DNA of 64,000 nt, taken from the NCBI GenBank assembly GCA_900320905.1, contig ONTZ01000014.1, positions 1-64,000 on the forward strand. The letters are read 5' to 3'. The stretch is from an uncultured Prevotella sp. Its GTDB lineage: Bacteria > Bacteroidota > Bacteroidia > Bacteroidales > Bacteroidaceae. The notes beneath the pieces were generated by a model. The model did no database searches. It was not told the DNA's origin and saw nothing but the letters and a program-made list of their open reading frames with translations. Positions 1 through 9,575 of the stretch are shown here, piece by piece (within the stretch, counting starts at the first letter, position 1; every line of letters starts with the position of its first letter). The translations under genes and the position numbers were made by a program.

Positions 1-91
1 TCGAAATTGGTTCTGCACTTAACTTCTGAGCCATTGCATTGCCTGCAAACATTACCATTGCGACAAGCATCAAATTCTTAATCGTTTTCAT
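1..91 (-). CDS. Secreted protein, N-terminal fragment only
   Basis: The ATG lies at 91-89 on the minus strand and the frame stays open to the window edge, giving 30 residues. They read as a Sec signal peptide: a basic start (MKTIKNL), a hydrophobic core rich in M, L, V and A, and an AMAQ cleavage site followed by KLSAEPIS. The rest of the gene lies outside the window, so no function can be assigned. It follows the leucine-rich-repeat gene in the same direction with a 63-bp gap and could share its transcript. Confidence 0.65.
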   Translation of the reverse strand, partial: MKTIKNLMLVAMVMFAGNAMAQKLSAEPIS

Positions 92-154
92 AATTCTTAT
101 TGTTTTTTTATTATTTGTTACTTTAATTTATATGCCTATATAGCACCAATATTA

Positions 155-3100
155 TTAACCTTTAATTCTCTCAATGATATAGTCGATATCGGCAACATCG
201 ATTTGACCATCACCATTCACGTCAGCAGCCTTGTTTGCATCGGTAACTTCTTCGTTAACGTGCTCAATAACAGTGTCAATATCACTAACGTCAACTTTGT
301 CATCACCATTGGCATCACCTTCAACTTTAATGGTAAATTGTGTGGTGACAGTTCCCTGATAGTTACCCTTACCTGTGATAGTTATTGTAGCAGTGCCGGG
401 CTCCGTGTTGGCACTATATGTTAAGGTATAGTCCGTTCCTTCCACGAGGGTCTTCTTGCCATCCATTATCTCAGGCTTCGGCTCAATGGCAGAACCAGTA
501 TAGACCATATCCTCGACGTCTCCCACCATCTTCTCCGTCAGAGCCTTTGCAGCAATGGTGAAGTCGGCGGTAGCCTCACCACCCAGGTAATTGTTAGTCT
601 CCGCAACAACCACCTTAACCGTATAATCGCCGGCATCGGTAGGCACTGTTGCTGAATAGGTATCATCGGCAGCACCCTTCACCTTATAGGTATAGGTCTC
701 CTTACCTTTACCCAGGTTGTCCTTGACCACCGGGGTCTTAGCCTTTTCAGAGTATGTCCAACCCTCAAGTGTTACAACTGGCTTGATGGAGGCTTTCTCA
801 ATCTCAACATCATATGTCACGTCAGCAGGGGCGAGGCAGTAGTTGGTCTCTGTACCACTGATGGTAATCACGGCCTTACCAGCACCCACGACAGTCAACT
901 TACCGTCGGCAGCCACCTTGACCACATTCGCATCACTCGAATTATAGGAAATCTTGCCGTCGTAACCTTCTCTGACTGTCACTGCCGGAGCAACCAACTC
1001 CTCACCGAATGTAGCCTTCAGGCTGACATTCTCTTCCATTTCGATAATGGTCTCACTCTTCACAATATCATTGATTGTCAAGGCTATCTCCAGATCCCAT
1101 CCATCTTTGCTGGTCTTATAGTAATAGGAGATGGGCTTCTCCTTCAGGTCTGTGGCCTTGGAGGCATCATTGTAGACAACGAAATAGCGTTTGCCATAGA
1201 CAGTAACATACTTTGGCTCAATTTCTGAATAGTCAACGTAAAGAGATGATACGTTCTCGGAATCGAAGGTATCATCTACCATAAAACCAACCTCGTTGGA
1301 TGACAGCGTGACGAGGTCAATGGTGCGTTGCTGGCGATTACTCCACCAACCTAATTCGGTGTTATTACTGAGATCAAGAGATGTCAGTTGGTTGTTTTCG
1401 CAGTCGAGATTATTTAAATGAATGTTTTTGCTGACATCCAATGTTGTTAACTGATTATCGCTGCAGTTCAGCCAGGTGAGACCTGTGCTATTGGATACGT
1501 CCAGTGCTGTCAACAGATTTTTCTCGCAATTCAGTGTCTCCAAAACGGGATTGTTCAGTGTCAAAGTTGCTAATTGGTTGTTATTGACATCTATGTACGT
1601 CAACTTTTTGTTGTTTGAAAGATCGAGCGCAGCCAGCTTGTTTTCGTAGGCGTACAGTTGTGTCAAGGCTGCCAGACTACTCACATCCAATGATGTGAGG
1701 CTCTCATTCTGGTAGCAAGACAAATATTCCACTTTGGACAAACCTGTCAGGTCAACCGTGGTCAGTGTAGCACATCTATATAAACTGACAGAAGTTAATG
1801 CAGAACAACCGTTCAGATTAACAGAAGTCAGTGTTGCACAATCATATACATCAAAACTGGTCATAGCCGTACAACCACTCACGTCGAGCGATGTGAGTTT
1901 TTCCTTGCCGCTGATATTCACACTTGTCAGGGCTGTGCAGCCACTCAGGTCAATACTTTCAATATCTTCTGAAGCAATCCAGAAAGAAGATATCCCCGTA
2001 CCGCTCAAATTGATTTTCTTCAATGCCTTAAAACTATCATAAGAATTCAAATTGGACACATCTGTCAAAGCCGTACAGCCGCTGGCATCGATTTCCTCCA
2101 GGTATTCACATTCACTCACATTCAACCTTACCAATTTGGTGAGTCCACTGACATCAATGCTTGTCAGGGCAGTCTTGTAAGCCTCAAGAGTTGTAAGAGT
2201 TGCTAAATCCTTCAGGCCCTTGATTTCTGATAACGTTTCATTCTCATATACATACAGAGTTTCCAGTTTGGTGAGTCCACTGACATCAATACTACTCAGA
2301 TTGTTCTGATTTGCGAGAAGTTCTGTGAGTGCCGTCAAACCGGTGACATCAATTGAAGTCAGGTTGTTTTCGTATACACGAAGGGTAGTGAGTGCCGTCA
2401 GACCTGAAACATCAATGGCTGTGAGGCTCTCGTTGCTGTAGACAGACAGGCTCGTAAGTTTTGTACAACCACTCACATCTAAGTTGGTCAGGGCAGGATT
2501 AGAATAAACGTTCAAATCGGTCAGCCCTGTGATGCCTTTCAGATTCAAAGTCGTCAACTCAGACATATATCCATAATATGAATTGGTGAGTTTCACGCAA
2601 CCCTCAAAAATGAGTGACTTCACAGACTCTGTACTATAGGAAACATATGTCAGATTCTTACATCCGGTGGCATTGATTTCTTCCAGGTCATTGTTATCAT
2701 TAACACTCAAAGATTCCAGACTCTCAAGTCCACTGACATCAACCTTTGTCAAAGGACAACCATACGCACTAATGCTCTTGAGTTTGGTCAAACCTGTTAC
2801 GTTTATTGATGTCAAATCACGATTTTCATTACAATCGATAGATTCAAGTTTTTCAAGTCCGGTAAAGTCGAGTGCCTCTAACTGGTTATTATTTAAATTG
2901 ATTGTCTTCAACTTTGTCAATCCGGCGATATTTATCTCTGTCAAGGCACAATTGCTTGCATCAAGAGAGGTCAGTCTTGTCAGTGCCGACACGTCGAGTT
3001 TTTCCAAACCTCCATTGCCACTTACATACAATTCCGTCAGGTATGTGAAGTTTTCAATACCAGTGAAATCTTCAATACCTTGACTGCCTAACCAGGCAGC

Positions 3101-3307
3101 GGTAACACTGCTAATCTCCGTTTTTGAAAGAGTTCCGTCCTGTGGATTTGTATCCCAGTTATTGGTCACATAATCACGGAAGACGTCGTCAGGGAAGTTT
3201 GTGTCGTTGATTTCTACTTGCGCCATCATCAACTGGGGACAAGCGAGGGCTACAGCAATGGCCAGCGGCTTTAGATGCCTTCCCAAGAATGAGTACTTTT
3301 TCTTCAT
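155..3307 (-). CDS. Secreted leucine-rich-repeat protein with Ig-like region and C-terminal dockerin
   Basis: This 1050-residue protein has a signal peptide (about 1-30, ending MMAQ). Residues roughly 75-655 are a long run of leucine-rich repeats of about 20-22 residues with the core LTxLDVSGLTxL, punctuated by shorter N-rich repeats (LDLSNNTEL). Residues about 735-990 are beta-rich Ig-like or MBG-like segments (TYSATVPTDAGDYTV and FTIAAKALTEKMVGDV are typical). The last 54 residues hold two EF-hand-like dockerin type I repeats: DANGDDKVDVSDID and DVNGDGQIDVADID. Repeats of this kind usually bind proteins or glycans at the cell surface, and the dockerin suggests calcium-dependent attachment, but no cohesin is visible in the window. 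The ATG at 3307 is right before a clean signal peptide. The repeated codons make the DNA internally repetitive and prone to copy-number change. The ligand is unknown. Confidence 0.85.
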   Translation of the reverse strand: MKKKYSFLGRHLKPLAIAVALACPQLMMAQVEINDTNFPDDVFRDYVTNNWDTNPQDGTLSKTEISSVTAAWLGSQGIEDFTGIENFTYLTELYVSGNGGLEKLDVSALTRLTSLDASNCALTEINIAGLTKLKTINLNNNQLEALDFTGLEKLESIDCNENRDLTSINVTGLTKLKSISAYGCPLTKVDVSGLESLESLSVNDNNDLEEINATGCKNLTYVSYSTESVKSLIFEGCVKLTNSYYGYMSELTTLNLKGITGLTDLNVYSNPALTNLDVSGCTKLTSLSVYSNESLTAIDVSGLTALTTLRVYENNLTSIDVTGLTALTELLANQNNLSSIDVSGLTKLETLYVYENETLSEIKGLKDLATLTTLEAYKTALTSIDVSGLTKLVRLNVSECEYLEEIDASGCTALTDVSNLNSYDSFKALKKINLSGTGISSFWIASEDIESIDLSGCTALTSVNISGKEKLTSLDVSGCTAMTSFDVYDCATLTSVNLNGCSALTSVSLYRCATLTTVDLTGLSKVEYLSCYQNESLTSLDVSSLAALTQLYAYENKLAALDLSNNKKLTYIDVNNNQLATLTLNNPVLETLNCEKNLLTALDVSNSTGLTWLNCSDNQLTTLDVSKNIHLNNLDCENNQLTSLDLSNNTELGWWSNRQQRTIDLVTLSSNEVGFMVDDTFDSENVSSLYVDYSEIEPKYVTVYGKRYFVVYNDASKATDLKEKPISYYYKTSKDGWDLEIALTINDIVKSETIIEMEENVSLKATFGEELVAPAVTVREGYDGKISYNSSDANVVKVAADGKLTVVGAGKAVITISGTETNYCLAPADVTYDVEIEKASIKPVVTLEGWTYSEKAKTPVVKDNLGKGKETYTYKVKGAADDTYSATVPTDAGDYTVKVVVAETNNYLGGEATADFTIAAKALTEKMVGDVEDMVYTGSAIEPKPEIMDGKKTLVEGTDYTLTYSANTEPGTATITITGKGNYQGTVTTQFTIKVEGDANGDDKVDVSDIDTVIEHVNEEVTDANKAADVNGDGQIDVADIDYIIERIKG

Positions 3308-3465
3308 ATCATTTTCATTCTATGCCTTGCAAACTCCCTGACGCGGCGGTTAATAATTATTATTTAGGTACACGTACATATATGAAAAAGCGTGAGAGTC
3401 TGTACTTCGCTACTCGTCCCGCTACTCAAGGCCTTCGCATTGCCCAATCCTGCCAAGAACGAGCA

Positions 3466-3662
3466 ACACGCAGAAACCCACGCAGATATGTATAGATGAC
3501 TCTATTACATACCACGTGACATCTACCGTTGCTTTGTCTTATAGGCAGGCTTAGAGGTTGCGAAGTTCTGAGTAGCCAAAGACCAAGCGTCAAGTAAACG
3601 CCTATCCATAATGTATCCCGCCCTCCACTACACCCCCTGGGGGATGAGGCTTCTGCGCAGGA
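3466..3662 (-). ncRNA. Structured RNA candidate, about 195 nt, possibly 6S-like
   Basis: A near-perfect promoter fires leftward into a 350-bp stretch with no credible gene. The predicted 5' end (CGCAGAAGCC, plus-strand 3648-3657) pairs over 10 positions, one of them G-U, with a segment about 180 nt downstream (GGTTTCTGCG, plus-strand 3469-3478). The transcript therefore closes on itself as a terminal stem. Inside it, ATAGGC pairs with GCCTAT, enclosing smaller hairpins (GCGT/ACGC and GGCT/AGCC). A terminal stem, ~190-nt length and a long apical arm are the architecture of 6S RNA, which binds RNA polymerase. It could instead be a long leader for the leucine-rich-repeat gene starting at 3307. 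No clear terminator follows, and nothing else is recognised in 3308-3465. Confidence 0.45.
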
Positions 3663-3668
3663 ATAATG

Positions 3669-3697
3669 CAAAGGTACATATTTTTTTTAAAACCAAA
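3669..3697 (-). promoter_or_regulatory. Strong Bacteroidetes promoter for the structured RNA
   Basis: On the minus strand, TTTG (3697-3694), a 17-bp spacer and TACCTTTG (3676-3669) match the -33/-7 consensus of the Bacteroidetes housekeeping sigma factor. Initiation is expected near 3662, exactly where the self-complementary RNA begins. A T/A-rich tract lies between the boxes. Confidence 0.7.
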
Positions 3698-3873
3698 AAG
3701 AAATGACAGAATTTTATGCCCGCTTTTATGTTAAAAATAATTAATATACTGTTTCTTTGCGCATATTGGAGAACTCCAGTTCGTTCCTAATCGCACTCGA
3801 GTGCGCTTTAGGGCGTACTGTGGTGCGCCAGTGCCTGCACTTTCTCAACTTGTAGTCTTTTTCATTGGAAATA

Positions 3874-3905
3874 TTTGGTAGGATAATTTCTTTTTTGTAT
3901 TTTTG
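3874..3905 (+). promoter_or_regulatory. Promoter of sufS
   Basis: TTTG (3874-3877), a 20-bp spacer and TATTTTTG (3898-3905) form a consensus Bacteroidetes promoter. It places the transcript start about 13 nt before the ATG at 3925 and rules out the in-frame upstream ATG at 3865, which lies upstream of the promoter. Confidence 0.75.
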
Positions 3906-3924
3906 CAAACTAAAAAACGAAAGT

Positions 3925-5139
3925 ATGTATAATATAAATAAGGTACGCGAGGATTTTCCGATTCTGGGGCGCGAGGTATATGGCAAGCCACTGGTGTATC
4001 TCGACAATGCTGCAACGACACAGAAGCCATTGTGCGTACTCGATGCGATGAGGGACGAGTACCTCAATGTGAATGCCAATGTGCATCGTGGGGTGCATTA
4101 CCTGAGTCAGCAGGCAACGGATCTGCATGAGGCAGCACGAGAGAAAGTACGTCAGTTTATCAATGCCAGGAAAACGGAGGAAATCGTCTTTACCCGTGGT
4201 ACGACGGAAGCAATTAATCTGGTGGCGAGTTCATTCTGTGAATCCCAGATGAAAGAAGGTGATGAGGTGATTGTCACGGAGATGGAGCATCACTCGAACA
4301 TCGTCAGTTGGCAACTTCAGGCGATGAAACGGGGGATTATAGTGAAGCATGTACCTATTACAGATGACGGAATCCTTTGTATAGATCAGTTAGAAGCACT
4401 GATTTCTGACCACACCAAGATCATCAGCGTGGCGCATGTCAGCAATGTACTTGGAACCATCAATCCTGTGGAGAATATTATCTGTATGGCCCACAAGCAT
4501 GGCATCCCCGTGTTGGTGGATGGTGCCCAAAGCGCACCTCATTTCAAGGTGGATGTGCTGGCGATGGACTGTGATTTCTTCGCTTTCAGCGGACATAAGA
4601 TGTACGGGCCTACGGGCATCGGTGTGCTCTATGGCAAGGAGGAATGGCTCGACAAACTGCCGCCATATCAGGGTGGGGGTGAGATGATTGACAAGGTGAC
4701 GTGGGAGAAAACCACCTTTGAGCGTCTGCCGTTTAAGTTCGAGGCTGGTACCCCTGACTATGTAGCCACCCACGGCCTTGCCAAAGCCATCGAGTATATC
4801 GATTCCATTGGCTTCGACACCATCCAACAGCATGAACAAGAACTGACCCGTTACTGTATGGAACAGTTGCAGACCATTCCCAATATGCATATCTATGGTC
4901 CTGCTGAGGGACGAGACGCTGTTGTTTCGTTCAACGTGGGTGATATCCACCACTTAGATATGGGAACCCTCTTGGATCGCTTAGGCATAGCCGTACGTAC
5001 AGGCCACCACTGCGCCCAGCCCCTGATGGACAGACTTGGTATCTCTGGTACTGTCCGTGCCTCGTTTGCGCTCTATAATACAAAGGAGGAAATTGATACG
5101 CTCGTCGCAGGCATCCGCCGCGTCTCGCAGATGTTCTAA
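3925..5139 (+). CDS. sufS: Cysteine desulfurase, SufS type
   Basis: This 404-residue PLP enzyme removes sulfur from cysteine as a persulfide to feed iron-sulfur cluster assembly. The fold-type I motifs are present: the cofactor lysine in SGHKMYGPTG (Lys225), the aspartate/glutamine pair in VDGAQSAPH, and the persulfide cysteine in RTGHHCAQPLM (Cys363). That last motif is characteristic of SufS rather than IscS/NifS. The start at 3925 (MYNINKVREDFPIL) is preferred because the promoter ends just upstream. Other suf genes are not adjacent here. A 31-bp gap containing CACAGATT repeats separates it from rnhB, so the two may be co-transcribed. Confidence 0.95.
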   Translation: MYNINKVREDFPILGREVYGKPLVYLDNAATTQKPLCVLDAMRDEYLNVNANVHRGVHYLSQQATDLHEAAREKVRQFINARKTEEIVFTRGTTEAINLVASSFCESQMKEGDEVIVTEMEHHSNIVSWQLQAMKRGIIVKHVPITDDGILCIDQLEALISDHTKIISVAHVSNVLGTINPVENIICMAHKHGIPVLVDGAQSAPHFKVDVLAMDCDFFAFSGHKMYGPTGIGVLYGKEEWLDKLPPYQGGGEMIDKVTWEKTTFERLPFKFEAGTPDYVATHGLAKAIEYIDSIGFDTIQQHEQELTRYCMEQLQTIPNMHIYGPAEGRDAVVSFNVGDIHHLDMGTLLDRLGIAVRTGHHCAQPLMDRLGISGTVRASFALYNTKEEIDTLVAGIRRVSQMF

Positions 5140-5170
5140 GCCACAGATTGACACAGATTACACGGATTTT

Positions 5171-5779
5171 ATGCTCAAGGGTCATTATTACGAAGGCAAA
5201 ATCGAGGCAGGCTGCGACGAGGCTGGTCGTGGCTGCTTAGCGGGCAGCGTGTATGCAGCGGCTGTCATCCTGCCACCAGACTATCAGAACGAACTCCTCA
5301 ACGACTCGAAGCAACTGACGGAGAAGCGCCGCTACGAACTCCGTGAGGTCATCGAGCGCGACGCCGTGGCCTGGGCAGTGGGTATCGTAACACCTGAGGA
5401 GATTGACAAGATCAATATCCTCAATGCCTCTATTTTGGCAATGCACAGGGCTCTGGACCAACTCAAAGTGCGCCCAGAGGCCATCATCGTCGACGGCAAT
5501 CGCTTCAAGCCTTACCAAAACCTCCCCTACACCACTATTGTCAAGGGCGACGGGAAGTATCTCTCCATCGCTGCCGCCAGCATCCTCGCCAAGACCTATC
5601 GTGATGACTATATGAACGAACTCGCGGAGGAACACCCCCAGTACGACTGGCTCTCCAACAAGGGTTATCCCACGAAAAAGCACCGTGAGGCCATCAAGCA
5701 ATATGGTATCACCCCCTATCATCGTAAGAGTTACAATCTCTTGGGCGACGGACAGTTGAGTCTTGATTTCGGTGAATAA
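5171..5779 (+). CDS. rnhB: Ribonuclease HII
   Basis: This 202-residue cytoplasmic endonuclease cuts the RNA strand of RNA/DNA hybrids and removes single ribonucleotides from DNA. The hallmark GCDEAGRGCLAG gives Asp16 and Glu17 of the metal site. VDGNRF carries the next aspartate, and SIAAASILAKTYRD is the conserved helix with the last one. Length is normal for the family. The ATG at 5171 (MLKGHYYEGKIEAG) is chosen because the longer frame starts inside sufS. It probably shares the sufS transcript, and an inverted repeat follows the stop. Confidence 0.95.
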   Translation: MLKGHYYEGKIEAGCDEAGRGCLAGSVYAAAVILPPDYQNELLNDSKQLTEKRRYELREVIERDAVAWAVGIVTPEEIDKINILNASILAMHRALDQLKVRPEAIIVDGNRFKPYQNLPYTTIVKGDGKYLSIAAASILAKTYRDDYMNELAEEHPQYDWLSNKGYPTKKHREAIKQYGITPYHRKSYNLLGDGQLSLDFGE

Positions 5780-5812
5780 TTACACAAAAAGAACTGTCCC
5801 TTTTGTGTAATT
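5778..5812. terminator. 12-bp inverted repeat between rnhB and gpmI
   Basis: AATTACACAAAA (5778-5789) is perfectly repeated in inverse as TTTTGTGTAATT (5801-5812) around an 11-bp loop. It overlaps the rnhB stop codon and also contains the TTTG of the gpmI promoter. It may act as an AT-rich terminator for rnhB, an operator for gpmI, or both. There is no GC core, so termination strength is doubtful. Confidence 0.4.
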
Positions 5813-5834
5813 CAAAAAATAATTAGTACCTTTG
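5802..5834 (+). promoter_or_regulatory. Promoter of gpmI
   Basis: TTTG (5802-5805), a 21-bp spacer and TACCTTTG (5827-5834) match the Bacteroidetes consensus. The start site would fall near 5841, leaving a leader of about 34 nt. The upstream box lies inside the right arm of the inverted repeat at 5778-5812. Confidence 0.7.
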
Positions 5835-5874
5835 CACGCGAATTAGAAAAAACGTTTTAATAAGTAATAAGATT

Positions 5875-7395
5875 ATGGCAAAGAAAGCACTTTTGATGAT
5901 TCTCGACGGATGGGGAATCGGTAAGCATGGTAAGGGTGACGTGATTTTTAATACCCCCACACCTTATCTCGATCTGTTAACAGCCACGTCGGCTCACTCT
6001 CAACTCCAGGCCTCTGGTGAGGACGTAGGTCTGCCCGATGGTCAGATGGGTAACTCTGAGGTGGGCCACCTCAATATCGGTGCAGGGCGCATCGTGTATC
6101 AGGATCTGGTGAAGATTAACCGTGCCTGCAAGGACGGTTCTATTATGGAGAATCCACAGGTGAAGGCTGCTTATACTTACGCCAAAGAGAACAATAAGAA
6201 ACTGCACCTGATGGGTCTGACCTCAGACGGTGGTGTGCATTCCAGCCTCGACCATTTGTTCAAACTCATCGAGATCGGTAAGGCTTACGGCTTGAAGAAT
6301 CAGGTGTTTGTACATTGCTATATGGACGGTCGTGATACTGACCCGAGGAGTGGTAAGGGCTTTATCCAGCAGGTCAGTGATGTCTGTGCTGCCAATGATG
6401 CTGCTATCGCCTCTATCGTGGGCCGTTTCTACGCGATGGATCGTGACAAGCGCTGGGAGCGTGTGAAGGAGGGTTACGACCTGATTGTAAACGGTGTTGG
6501 TAAGCAGGCAACGGATATGGTTCAGGCCATGCAGGAAAGTTATGACGAGGGCGTGACCGATGAGTTCATTAAGCCAATCCACAATGCTTCTGTCAATGGT
6601 TGCATTGAGGAAGGTGACGTCGTCATCTTCATCAACTTCCGCAACGACCGTGCCAAGGAGATGACCATCGCTCTGACACAGGAGGATATGCCTGAGCAGA
6701 GTATGAAGACCATCCCTGGTCTGCAGTACTACTGCATGACTCCATACGACGCTAACTTCAAGGGCGTGCACATCCTCTTCCCTAAAGAGAATGTAGAGGA
6801 CACCTTGGGCGAGTATCTGAGCAAGCAGGGCAAGAAGCAACTTCATACCGCTGAGACGGAGAAGTACGCACACGTGACCTTCTTCTTCAATGGTGGTCGT
6901 GAGGCTCCCTATGAGGGTGAGGACCGTATCCTGGTGCCCTCTCCGAAGGTGGCCACCTATGACCTGAAACCAGAGATGAGTGCCTACGAGGTGAAAGATA
7001 AACTCGTTGCTGCCATCAATGAGGCTAAGTACGACTTCATCGTTGTGAACTTCGCCAATGGTGATATGGTGGGTCATACAGGTATCTACAATGCCATCGC
7101 CAAGGCTGTCTGGGCTGTGGATAACTGTGTGCGTGAGGTCATTGAGGCTGCCAAGGCCAACGACTACGAGGCCATCATCATTGCCGACCATGGTAATGCT
7201 GACAACGCCATCAACCCCGACGGTACGCCCAACACTGCACACTCACTCAACCCTGTGCCGTTTATCTATGTGACGAACAACAACTCGGCTACTGTGAAGG
7301 ACGGTCGTCTGGCAGACGTGGCACCCTCTATCCTGCATATTATGGGATTGGAGCAGCCTGCTGACATGACTGGTGAAAACTTGATTACGGATTGA
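5875..7395 (+). CDS. gpmI: 2,3-bisphosphoglycerate-independent phosphoglycerate mutase
   Basis: This 506-residue glycolytic enzyme interconverts 3- and 2-phosphoglycerate using two metal ions and a phosphoserine intermediate. The N-terminus MILDGWGIG carries the first metal-binding aspartate. [17 protein letters not shown] contains the catalytic serine (Ser61). [14 protein letters not shown] is the substrate-binding loop, and [12 protein letters not shown] and [10 protein letters not shown] bring the remaining metal ligands. Length is typical. Its 3' end overlaps that of the convergent CE15 esterase by 11 bp (7385-7395). Confidence 0.96.
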   Translation: MAKKALLMILDGWGIGKHGKGDVIFNTPTPYLDLLTATSAHSQLQASGEDVGLPDGQMGNSEVGHLNIGAGRIVYQDLVKINRACKDGSIMENPQVKAAYTYAKENNKKLHLMGLTSDGGVHSSLDHLFKLIEIGKAYGLKNQVFVHCYMDGRDTDPRSGKGFIQQVSDVCAANDAAIASIVGRFYAMDRDKRWERVKEGYDLIVNGVGKQATDMVQAMQESYDEGVTDEFIKPIHNASVNGCIEEGDVVIFINFRNDRAKEMTIALTQEDMPEQSMKTIPGLQYYCMTPYDANFKGVHILFPKENVEDTLGEYLSKQGKKQLHTAETEKYAHVTFFFNGGREAPYEGEDRILVPSPKVATYDLKPEMSAYEVKDKLVAAINEAKYDFIVVNFANGDMVGHTGIYNAIAKAVWAVDNCVREVIEAAKANDYEAIIIADHGNADNAINPDGTPNTAHSLNPVPFIYVTNNNSATVKDGRLADVAPSILHIMGLEQPADMTGENLITD

Positions 7396-8743
7396 CCACT
7401 TCGCGCTCAAAGAAGTCCAGGAAGAAGGGCCAGTTGGGGCCTGCTTCATGACCTCCGTGGTGCTGACGATAGGTAAGACGACCCTCCATCAGGCCTTTGT
7501 CCATACCAGGGAAGAGGTCTGTGCCTACACCTTTATAGCCAAGCAGTTCATAGACTGGTGATGCCTTTGAGGCCGAGATGAACGAGCCAACCACATCCTG
7601 CCACTTATCGCCGTTCCAACTGCCAGTAGAGATAAAACAGGCACGAGGAGCACAGAGGGCTATCAGTTCATGCTGATCGACTGGCAGGTCGTCTTCTGTC
7701 ATCGGGTCGGTACCGTATTTGATAAGGTTGCCACATACCCAGTGGTACTCCTCATGTGAGACGATGTTACCGATGCTCTCACCGCAGTCACGACGCCATC
7801 CTGCTGCGCCAGCCTTGCCTGATGAGGCAATGAATCCTGCTGCGATGCGCTCCTCGAATGCCATTGCCACAAGTGAGGCCTTGCCATAACGGGAAACGCC
7901 CTCAATGGCGCACTTGGTGGCATCAAAGGTCTTGTCGGTCTCAAGGTAGTCTATCAGGCGTGACAGTCCCCAACCCCAGGCACGAAGTGAACCCCAGTCT
8001 GTGGGTTGACGATGCTCTCCCTTGTTGCAGAGGCCGATGATGCCGTTGGTCAGGCCTGACCCTGAGTCAGCCTGGATGGAAGAGGGGTTGATGGTGGCGG
8101 CAGCCCATCCACGTTCTATCACCATCTGTTTCCACGACACGCCTCCGCCAAAGGTACGAAGTGGGTCACCGCCTCCAAATCCGAACTCTATGATGACAGG
8201 CAGGTTCTGCTTGCCGTCGGGATAGACGATGTTGGCCTGAATCTCAACTTTGATAGATGGACAAATGCTGTTGTCCACCACACCTTTCAGATAGCGGATG
8301 ACCACAGGTTTACCTGCAAAGTCTTTCTTCTCCTCATTGGTGACCTCCCACTTCACGCTGGGGACATGATTGGGAATATGACCATACACATTATCCTCGA
8401 ACAGGCGAACAATCTCAGGACGGCGCACCTTGTACCACATCTTGGCACTGGTGACTTTCTTGCCGCTTTCAGTAACGAGTGGGTCGGGATAGAAGGGATA
8501 AGGATTGGCAATCAGTTCGTCGTAATTAGGGTGCTTACTCTCGTCCTGACTGTTGGGCTGACGGCCCTCACGAGGCTGCCCTACTCCTACTTTTGCTAAC
8601 ATATCGGTATAATCGGCAGCCGCAATTTTGCGAAGGCTGTCTTGATTTGCGCGATTCCCGCCTCCGAACATGAATTGTGCATTTGCTGTAAATGGGATGC
8701 AAGCCATCAGCATTGTCCCAAAGATATACTTCAAAGTTTCCAT
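7385..8743 (-). CDS. CE15-like glucuronoyl esterase
   Basis: This 452-residue exported alpha/beta hydrolase has a signal peptide (residues 1-22, FTANAQ). The nucleophile motif is [11 protein letters not shown], the GxSRxGK signature of carbohydrate esterase family 15. The glutamate-bearing strand is [12 protein letters not shown] and the catalytic histidine is in [13 protein letters not shown]15 enzymes cut ester bonds between glucuronoxylan side chains and lignin alcohols, which would suit the xylan genes elsewhere in the window. Residues 25-60 are a low-complexity linker. A TAAATTTG box at 8776-8769 on the minus strand is the probable -7 element. Family assignment is good; activity on lignin-carbohydrate esters is inferred. 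Confidence 0.85.
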   Translation of the reverse strand: METLKYIFGTMLMACIPFTANAQFMFGGGNRANQDSLRKIAAADYTDMLAKVGVGQPREGRQPNSQDESKHPNYDELIANPYPFYPDPLVTESGKKVTSAKMWYKVRRPEIVRLFEDNVYGHIPNHVPSVKWEVTNEEKKDFAGKPVVIRYLKGVVDNSICPSIKVEIQANIVYPDGKQNLPVIIEFGFGGGDPLRTFGGGVSWKQMVIERGWAAATINPSSIQADSGSGLTNGIIGLCNKGEHRQPTDWGSLRAWGWGLSRLIDYLETDKTFDATKCAIEGVSRYGKASLVAMAFEERIAAGFIASSGKAGAAGWRRDCGESIGNIVSHEEYHWVCGNLIKYGTDPMTEDDLPVDQHELIALCAPRACFISTGSWNGDKWQDVVGSFISASKASPVYELLGYKGVGTDLFPGMDKGLMEGRLTYRQHHGGHEAGPNWPFFLDFFEREVVNP

Positions 8744-8894
8744 ACCTATATTATATTATTGTTGGCTGCAAATTTACAAAAAAACGGGGAATAATAAGTG
8801 ATGTTGTCAAAGGATAATTGGTGCGTGAGGTTTATTTTTCGGAAAATGTGACGTTATTTGGGATAAATTGAGTAACTTCGCAGCCAAAATATAT

Positions 8895-9566
8895 ATGAAG
8901 ATGAATGTAAAGATTGAAGACTCGTGGAAGATCCATCTCACAGATGAGTTTGAGAAACCCTATTTTGTACAGTTGACTGAGGCTGTGCGGAAGGAGTATA
9001 CACAGACCGTCTGCTATCCTCCGGGTAAGTTGATTTTCAATGCCTTCAACCTGTGCCCGTTTGACAAGGTAAAGGTGGTGATCATCGGACAAGACCCCTA
9101 CCACGAACCAGGTCAGGCTCACGGGCTGAGTTTCTCTGTGCAGGATGGAGTGATGTTTCCGCCCTCGTTGCAGAATATCTTCAAGGAGATACAGGATGAC
9201 CTCGGTACGCCTATTCCGACATCAGGTAATCTGACACGCTGGGCAGAACAGGGCGTGCTGTTGCTGAATGCCTCGCTGACGGTGAGGGCTCATCAGGCCA
9301 ACAGTCATTCTGCCTTGGGCTGGCAGAAGTTTACCGATGCCGCCATTCAGGCACTGGCAGCCCATCGCGAACACATCGTCTATATGCTCTGGGGAGGCTA
9401 TGCCCGTTCGAAGGCATATATGATTGACAAGTCTCGCAACTTAGTCCTCGAATCAGTCCACCCTTCGCCCCTGAGTGCGAATCGAGGCGGTTGGTTTGGT
9501 CAGCATCAGTTCTCGCGTTGCAATGTCTATCTCGAACAGAATGGCCAGACTCCGATTACATGGTGA
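8895..9566 (+). CDS. ung: Uracil-DNA glycosylase, family 1
   Basis: This 223-residue enzyme excises uracil from DNA at the start of base excision repair. The water-activating loop GQDPYHEPGQAHGLSFSV (Asp67), the uracil-binding NASLTVRAHQANSH and the minor-groove loop HPSPLSANRGG are all intact. The start is MKMNVKIEDSW at 8895 or MNVKIEDSW at 8901; a longer TTG-initiated reading would overlap the probable -7 element (TAACTTCG, 8873-8880). A DUF3109 gene follows after 9 bp, suggesting co-transcription. Confidence 0.95.
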   Translation: MKMNVKIEDSWKIHLTDEFEKPYFVQLTEAVRKEYTQTVCYPPGKLIFNAFNLCPFDKVKVVIIGQDPYHEPGQAHGLSFSVQDGVMFPPSLQNIFKEIQDDLGTPIPTSGNLTRWAEQGVLLLNASLTVRAHQANSHSALGWQKFTDAAIQALAAHREHIVYMLWGGYARSKAYMIDKSRNLVLESVHPSPLSANRGGWFGQHQFSRCNVYLEQNGQTPITW

Positions 9567-9575
9567 TAATAAAAC

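Noticed and set aside
3426-3671. 81-residue minus-strand frame in the structured RNA region
   Set aside because: Its start overlaps the promoter's initiation zone, and the translation has no family features; RNA pairing explains the sequence better.
6223-7242. Long open frame opposite gpmI (339 residues)
   Set aside because: It is the antisense of a highly conserved enzyme, has a low-complexity hydrophobic/His-rich translation and no promoter or family match.
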